Shown piece after piece: positions 7,801 to 10,131 of a DNA stretch of 10,131 bases (within the stretch, counting starts at the first letter, position 1; the number at the start of each line of letters is the position of its first letter). The DNA comes from an uncultured Clostridia bacterium (GTDB taxonomy: Bacteria > Bacillota > Clostridia > Oscillospirales > Oscillospiraceae), in contig CAMHRJ010000057.1 of assembly GCA_946187475.1 (NCBI GenBank), positions 1 through 10,131 of the forward strand. Direction: 5' to 3'. The notes under the pieces were generated by a model. The model was not told the origin of the DNA and searched no databases. It saw only the letters and a program-made list of their open reading frames with translations. Made by a program: the position numbers and the translations under genes.

Positions 7801-8913
7801 TGTGTTCTGGCTGGAGAAGCCCACAATCGCAATGCGGTTGTCCACCGCGCCGAAGGTATCAGTCTCTTCTGCGACAGCCTGCGCAAACTGATTCAGCGCA
7901 ACAGAGAGCGCATCCAAGCGCTTGACCTTCGCGCCGCTCGCGTTGGCAGTATACAGGCCGTTGTACTGCATACGGCTGGTACCGTTGAGCGTCTGGGTTG
8001 CATAGAGATTTCCATTTCTGTCCACGCTGCCAAATTCAGTAGTGGTCTTTCCGGACGTTGTCTGCAGGACATGCTCTACACCGTTAATATCACGATAGCA
8101 GAGCATTACAGGTGCCACTACCCGGCGATAAGCATCAAACTGAATGTAATCGCAGAGTCTGACTGGCCGAAGAAGTCTGGTGTACCAACTACCGGCTTGA
8201 ACAATGCGGAAGTCATGGTAGTCATGGTCCGGTCCAGGAAGTAAGACAAGTTCCCCGTCTTTATTGGTATAGTAGTAATAACACTGATAGTTAAGGGGAA
8301 CACCTTTTACATTCAACGTAACGGGACAGAACATTTGATTAGCTGCATCCCAATAATAAACACCATGTGCGCCGCTCGCTGTTGTAGTTTCGTTCGTAAA
8401 CCAATAGAACAGGCTCCCGCCGTTCAAGTCATCAGCATAAGCCGTGTTCTTCCTCGCATAGAGATAGTTCAGATAACCACGTCTGCCATACACCTGATAA
8501 TACTGACCGGTCGTACTGTCATAATAATAGTAGCCGCCGTTCGCCGCCGTCTCGAGGTTGACAGTTCCCGCAGACTGATAGCTGCTGGTGTTTGCAACCA
8601 TATCCGTCGTCGCCATGGAGCCGGACTGGTCGACAATGACGATGAAGTCCGTGGGGATCTTCTCCGTGGTGGTGACGGTGGAAACGTCCGCCGTGGCAAA
8701 GCTCTCCAGATTGATGGAGTAGGTGCCGTCATCCTGGTTCTGTGCCAGAGTCTTGGACAGGTGCAGATTGCCGGTGCCGTCCACGACTGCGTCGGGGTTC
8801 GTGATCACCGTGCCGTCCGGCTGCGTCACAGGCTCTGCCGCAAAGCCCGCAAAGGGCAGGAGCGAGAAGACCATGATGAGACACAGCACGAGGCTTAAAA
8901 GTCTTTTTTTCAT
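4861..8913 (-). CDS. Large secreted VWA-domain surface protein with split VWA fold and amphipathic C-terminal tail
   Basis: A 1350-residue exported protein. Residues 1 to about 26 form a signal peptide (MKKR, then a long hydrophobic core ending GFAA). The VWA metal-ion-dependent adhesion site is complete: DQSGS (Asp95, Ser97, Ser99), Thr474 in YGGTKPEDGF, and Asp518 in FFTDGQPG. The fold ends with a helix near 670-692. A usual VWA domain is about 180-200 residues; here it spans about 600 because of inserts at roughly 104-330, 370-465 and 571-660, rich in Tyr, Gly, Asn and Ser. Residues 935-1045 look like a beta-sandwich, perhaps carbohydrate binding (FNGTGIDVY, VQGILDGG, YRLDGVRVY), and 1135-1238 like another. 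A D/P/T spacer (1294-1317) leads to an amphipathic helix at 1325-1350. There is no LPXTG or SLH. The ribosome site (AAAGGA) is weak. VWA proteins of this kind usually act in adhesion; the ligand is unknown. Confidence 0.88.
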   Translation of the reverse strand: MKKRLLSLVLCLIMVFSLLPFAGFAAEPVTQPDGTVITNPDAVVDGTGNLHLSKTLAQNQDDGTYSINLESFATADVSTVTTTEKIPTDFIVIVDQSGSMATTDMVANTSSYQSAGTVNLETAANGGYYYYDSTTGQYYQVYGRRGYLNYLYARKNTAYADDLNGGSLFYWFTNETTTASGAHGVYYWDAANQMFCPVTLNVKGVPLNYQCYYYYTNKDGELVLLPGPDHDYHDFRIVQAGSWYTRLLRPVRLCDYIQFDAYRRVVAPVMLCYRDINGVEHVLQTTSGKTTTEFGSVDRNGNLYATQTLNGTSRMQYNGLYTANASGAKVKRLDALSVALNQFAQAVAEETDTFGAVDNRIAIVGFSSQNTSNGTYNNTELLTGSTISSSSNGYSFKEGEYYFPYKGANYAPATSGSYGGTNYNGPQYYSAPGTTRVNNTHYAAALISANNGTAGTVNPDVTKGIKSITAYGGTKPEDGFDMALKVYQNRSNTKYTIRSGDQAGQEVERNKIVIFFTDGQPGMYPYSDQYAGANAVVQKAYDLKHYKNPGSNTEVPAAIFSIGVFSEADSNPLTYEDSNADSDSVYDFDYAKTYTNSGTSHYLFRYWLANDSSRYGDTPNDTIYDYMSVVSSNYPNATTFMDNNWKHSSTESWKDMTARVRGNSIGQNSYYRMASNQDTLVAAFEAAVTMINTNTSEQETVTLDSTAILRDTVNTTALDVSGATYTARRVPIKYDNGNFTEDENRTATVIQGYENVPVPANGQISVDGFNYKDDRTSATKPEGWKLVVTISGLVPKQMGTQVDSNVGNAGIYGPSTEKPAVSIASPKLRTAGLAKTYVIDFNAPMTVAENTTKLGATAGTNGTFDFKQSTVTYKLKSDETMVGGANIALSGVDTAMVYGVPANSPDGTTVAWNKITAVPASSVYFDDDLTTALPVGDGHGYADIKASSPEDTVDTGRYTITFNGTGIDVYCTTTADGGYVQGILDGGGAGKVQTIKNQVKDENSVRYNVPTISFRGLSADEQHTLVLNVLNGANYRLDGVRVYKAIDESEYTGDIANEANASYTNLRTLLVNDKSTEFTYAEGSPTGGLLYVDDASKVTMTQPVTNEDGTPKMENGKQVTERVFATDYEGYKANSPKNEIYLAQGQGIAFTVTGYNGLNGTAKDNIYVGLSTPKNETATVKFRNVDNPTDSEKVTISSGVDMYYKITPANVDGDTATFVIINTSDVVVSVTNFKISGNNAPVNVVAGGGAVVMSVAENDEQAAAEPVTLRMLVNRQTLNVLANLQDETAGTDIPDEPDTPDVPDTPDTPDTPDQPDDPTPTQTPTIHNIIQQIFSSFVNSLFKSISRLFR
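4864..4941 (-). other. Amphipathic cationic C-terminal tail of the VWA protein
   Basis: The last 26 residues (1325-1350) alternate pairs of hydrophobic and polar residues: II QQ IF SS FV NS LF KS, then I S R LF R. Lys1343, Arg1347 and Arg1350 give a net positive charge. As a helix this puts one hydrophobic face against one polar or basic face, suited to lying on a membrane or packing in a coil. It stands where an anchor is expected, directly after the D/P/T spacer. The anchoring role is inferred. Confidence 0.6.
4963..5034 (-). repeat. D/P/T-rich short tandem repeat in the VWA protein
   Basis: Residues 1294-1317 consist almost only of Asp, Pro and Thr in near-tandem P-D-T / P-D-V / P-D-Q steps, encoded by degenerate nine-base units (forms of tccggagta, tccggggtg). 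Such tracts are typical wall-spanning spacers and may vary in copy number by slippage. Confidence 0.75.
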
Positions 8914-8973
8914 GCTTTTCTTTTCCTTTCACTTTGATTTTGGTTTTGCCGTGGGTTTCCTTTTGGGTATTAC

Positions 8974-9015
8974 GGATTGCCACACCAGTGACATCGGTCA
9001 CTGGTTCGCAACGAC
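8974..9015. repeat. Palindromic intergenic repeat, copy 1
   Basis: Starts GGATTGCCAC and ends GCAACGACA around a perfect 9-bp stem (ACCAGTGAC, 8984-8992, with GTCACTGGT, 8997-9005) closed by an ATCG loop. It has the TTGC...GCAA outer ends shared with the second copy at 9029-9066. The style recalls REP-like dispersed repeats of gut clostridial genomes; this is from memory, not a search. Confidence 0.6.
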
Positions 9016-9028
9016 AATGCTCAACCGA

Positions 9029-9066
9029 GGATTGCCACGGCGTGCTTTGCCCTCCTCGCAATGACA
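9029..9066. repeat. Palindromic intergenic repeat, copy 2
   Basis: Repeats the outer parts of copy 1 (GGATTGCCAC at the start, TCGCAATGACA at the end) with a different centre. The ends ATTGC and GCAAT form a short terminal inverted repeat. Shared ends with a variable middle are what one sees in families of small non-autonomous repeats. Confidence 0.55.
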
Positions 9067-9136
9067 GGAGGGAACAAAGCGGTTTGGGGGGCTTACATAT
9101 ATATAGAAACAAAATAATTTGTTCTCGGGAGGAATC

Positions 9137-9179
9137 GATCGCGGGACGTCGGGGACGCCGTCCCCTACAGGGCGCGATC
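9137..9179. repeat. Long imperfect palindrome
   Basis: Two 20-base arms around a GCC loop. GATCGCG (9137-9143) pairs with CGCGATC (9173-9179), and GGGGAC (9151-9156) with GTCCCC (9160-9165); 15 of 20 positions pair in all. There is no T tract, so it is not an obvious terminator. It probably belongs to another dispersed repeat family. Confidence 0.55.
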
Positions 9180-9183
9180 TTGC

Positions 9184-9203
9184 GGGCGATGCGTGAATCG
9201 CCC
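9184..9203. repeat. Short hairpin repeat
   Basis: GGGCGAT (9184-9190) and ATCGCCC (9197-9203) form a perfect 7-bp stem around a six-base loop, five bases after the larger palindrome. No T tract follows on either strand. Confidence 0.45.
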
Positions 9204-9221
9204 CATGCAGGTTCGTATTAC

Positions 9222-9255
9222 AGGCGCGGCGCCGGTTGCTGCCTTCGCCGCGCCT
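9222..9255. repeat. GC-rich hairpin
   Basis: AGGCGCGGCG (9222-9231) pairs perfectly with CGCCGCGCCT (9246-9255) around a 14-base loop that contains the first copy of the CGGTTGCTG direct repeat. Only three T residues run on after it on the + strand, so any terminator role would be weak. Confidence 0.5.
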
Positions 9256-9315
9256 TTACCTCTGGCGCGCGGTTGCTGACACACGCCATGGTATGCAAAC
9301 CGGCCGGTTGCTGAC
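9233..9315. repeat. Three-copy direct repeat CGGTTGCTG, period about 36 bases
   Basis: CGGTTGCTG occurs at 9233-9241, 9270-9278 and 9305-9313. The last two copies also share the following AC and a downstream GGTATGC. The conserved cores are too short and the spacers too unequal for a CRISPR array. No function can be assigned. Confidence 0.5.
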
Positions 9316-9389
9316 AGCCGGGTATGCGCTTTGAGAGCCTGTAATTTGTTGGACTAATTTCTATTATTGTCCATTTTCCGTCACAATTA
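9316..9389. other. Start of the AT-rich non-coding stretch
   Basis: From here to about 9619 the sequence becomes markedly AT-rich compared with the genes on both sides. I see no convincing gene. It contains the left arm (ATTGTCCAT, 9366-9374) of a 9-bp inverted repeat whose right arm is at 9517-9525. The two predicted promoters lie between the arms. Confidence 0.5.
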
Positions 9390-9417
9390 TTGACATATGT
9401 GTCGCAAATCGTATACT
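9390..9417 (+). promoter_or_regulatory. Predicted sigma-70-type promoter, rightward
   Basis: A perfect -35 TTGACA (9390-9395) and a -10 TATACT (9412-9417) stand 16 bases apart. Transcription would start near 9424 and run towards the terminator at 9620-9659. No established gene lies on this strand in between. Confidence 0.55.
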
Positions 9418-9460
9418 TTTCCAGACGTGGCATAATACCACTCATAAATGCTCATGGAAC

Positions 9461-9489
9461 ATTATAAATCAATCACTTTCGGATTTCAA
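9461..9489 (-). promoter_or_regulatory. Predicted sigma-70-type promoter, leftward, candidate for the VWA operon
   Basis: On the - strand TTGAAA (9484-9489) and a perfect TATAAT (9461-9466) are separated by exactly 17 bases. Transcription would start near 9454 and reach the VWA start codon after a leader of about 540 bases crossing the palindromic repeats. I saw no better promoter closer to the gene. It faces the rightward promoter at 9390-9417. Confidence 0.5.
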
Positions 9490-9619
9490 GTGGATAATTC
9501 AATTAAGTATACTTTTATGGACAATTTTTACCTATTTCATGTATTGTTGCTAGTTTTTTACGCTGCTTTTTGTACGTTTTGATCATTTTGTATGTTTCTG
9601 ATTCGGAATCAAACATAGC

Positions 9620-9659
9620 GATCAGGCTGTCAGAATCGTGTGACAGCCTGATCTTTTTT
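9620..9659 (+). terminator. Strong rho-independent terminator for a rightward transcript
   Basis: A perfect 13-bp stem (9620-9632 with 9641-9653) with an eight-base loop is followed by TTTTTT. The T run overlaps the stop codon of the leftward recombinase gene. On the - strand the hairpin is followed by GCTATGTTTG, so it would be a poor terminator for the recombinase. Confidence 0.85.
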
Positions 9660-10131
9660 ATGTTGTCGGAACTGGGTCATAAAGCTCGCCGGATTCCGAT
9701 TCCGCAAGGGTTCGTTCCGAGGCCCAGCGGAAAAACGTGTCCGCGCTGACGCCCAGATTTCGCGAGGCCGAACGGCCGGAGATCTTCTTTTCCCGCCACA
9801 GCCGGTACACGTCGTCAAAGCCCTCCGGAATGGGTTTTCTGGGCCGCCCGAAGCGCACGCCCCGGGCCTTGGCCGCCGCGATGCCCTCCGACTGGCGCTG
9901 GCGGATGAATTCCCGCTCCGTCTGGGCCACATAGCTCAGCAGCTGCAGGACGATGTCGGAGATCAGCGTGCCGATCAAGTCCCGGTCCCGGCGGGTGTCC
10001 AGCAGAGGCATGTCCAGAACCACGATGTCCGCCCGTTTTTCCTTCGTGATGACGCGCCACTGCTCCAGGATTTCGTCGTAGTTCCTGCCCAGACGGTCGA
10101 TGCTCTTGACCACCAGCGTGTCCCCTGCCCG
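9658..10131 (-). CDS. Small serine recombinase (resolvase/invertase family), 5' end cut off
   Basis: The frame is open to the right edge of the window, so the first roughly 55-60 residues with the catalytic serine are missing. The GTG at 10113 is internal, not the start. The visible 157 residues begin RAGDTLVVKSIDRLGRN, which holds the two arginines matching Arg68 and Arg71 of gamma-delta resolvase. The stretch LQLLSYVAQTEREFIRQRQ is the long dimer helix, and GVRFGRPRKP is the minor-groove arm. A Hin/resolvase-type helix-turn-helix follows (ISGRSASRNLGVSADTFFRW), and the protein ends about 15 residues later. Such enzymes resolve or invert DNA between short inverted-repeat sites as tetramers. 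The C-terminal part looks whole. Whether it acts on a transposon, plasmid dimer or invertible switch cannot be told. GC content is high, unlike the AT-rich stretch beside it. Confidence 0.9.
   Translation of the reverse strand, partial: RAGDTLVVKSIDRLGRNYDEILEQWRVITKEKRADIVVLDMPLLDTRRDRDLIGTLISDIVLQLLSYVAQTEREFIRQRQSEGIAAAKARGVRFGRPRKPIPEGFDDVYRLWREKKISGRSASRNLGVSADTFFRWASERTLAESESGELYDPVPTT

Larger units (their letters stand above)
9424..9659 (+). ncRNA. Candidate short transcript (untranslated RNA or small-protein mRNA)
   Basis: This is the interval between a near-consensus rightward promoter and a strong rightward terminator, about 235 bases. It holds one 44-codon frame (9448-9582) starting MLMEHYKSIT and ending in a hydrophobic stretch (YLFHVLLLVFYAAF). 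No ribosome binding site precedes either of its first two ATGs, so translation is doubtful. The interval is inferred only from its signals. Confidence 0.3.

Noticed and set aside
8984..9005. Hairpin as a terminator of the leftward leader
   Set aside because: Neither strand has a T tract directly after the stem, so it is better described as a palindromic repeat.
9097..9104. TATATAT box as a leftward promoter nearer to the VWA gene
   Set aside because: At 16-18 bases upstream on the - strand there is no sequence resembling TTGACA, so the 9461-9489 promoter is a better candidate.
9233..9313. Possible small CRISPR array
   Set aside because: The repeated core is only 9-11 bases, the units differ in length, the first copy lies in a hairpin loop, and no cas gene is visible.
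9218..9445. A 75-codon - strand frame just after the leftward promoter
   Set aside because: There is no ribosome site, the start would be about nine bases from the predicted transcript start, and much of it is translated from the GC-rich hairpin and the CGGTTGCTG repeats.
10111..10113. GTG as the start codon of the recombinase
   Set aside because: The residues encoded just upstream (RAGDTLV) continue the conserved resolvase domain, so the gene runs past the window edge.

Overview
The window looks like a chromosomal piece of a fairly GC-rich anaerobic Firmicute, probably a gut clostridium of the Oscillospirales type. This is inferred from a CooC-type nickel ATPase, a surface protein with BspA-like leucine-rich repeats and SLH domains, a large secreted von Willebrand A (VWA) protein, strong AGGAGG-type ribosome binding sites, and short palindromic intergenic repeats of a kind common in those genomes. 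There is no 16S gene or other phylogenetic marker, so the assignment is soft.

Left block (1-3648, + strand): the 3' end of a flavodoxin-fold NAD(P)H oxidoreductase, a VanX/DdpX-type D-Ala-D-Ala dipeptidase, and an 847-residue surface protein. They are closely spaced and end at a strong rho-independent terminator (3604-3648). The surface protein is the most interesting gene here. Between its leucine-rich repeats and three C-terminal SLH domains lies a segment with the hallmarks of an ADP-ribosyltransferase fold (an STT motif and an E-x-E motif followed by the usual strand), but the expected first-motif arginine appears to be a serine.

Middle block (3659-8913, - strand): a CooC-like P-loop ATPase with the nickel-binding CxC, apparently with its own promoter. 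Upstream of it is a two-gene unit made of a 1350-residue secreted VWA protein and, 22 bases downstream, a 103-residue four-cysteine protein with a leader-like N-terminus. That unit ends in a very stable UUCG-loop terminator (4478-4505). The VWA fold is split by large tyrosine- and glycine-rich inserts, parts of which are clearly lower in GC. The protein ends in a D/P/T-rich spacer and a regular amphipathic cationic helix rather than an LPXTG or SLH anchor.

Right block (8914-10131): about 740 bases without a convincing gene. It holds palindromic repeat-like elements (8974-9204), a 9-base direct repeat spaced about 36 bases (9233-9313), and an AT-rich stretch with two well-formed sigma-70-type promoters facing each other. 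The leftward promoter could drive the VWA operon through a long leader. The rightward one leads into a strong terminator (9620-9659) with no established gene between, suggesting a short untranslated RNA or small-protein transcript. A small serine recombinase follows, truncated at the window's right edge. A surface-protein operon, promoters between short inverted repeats and a serine recombinase together raise the possibility of a phase-variable promoter, but the repeats seen are only 9 bp.
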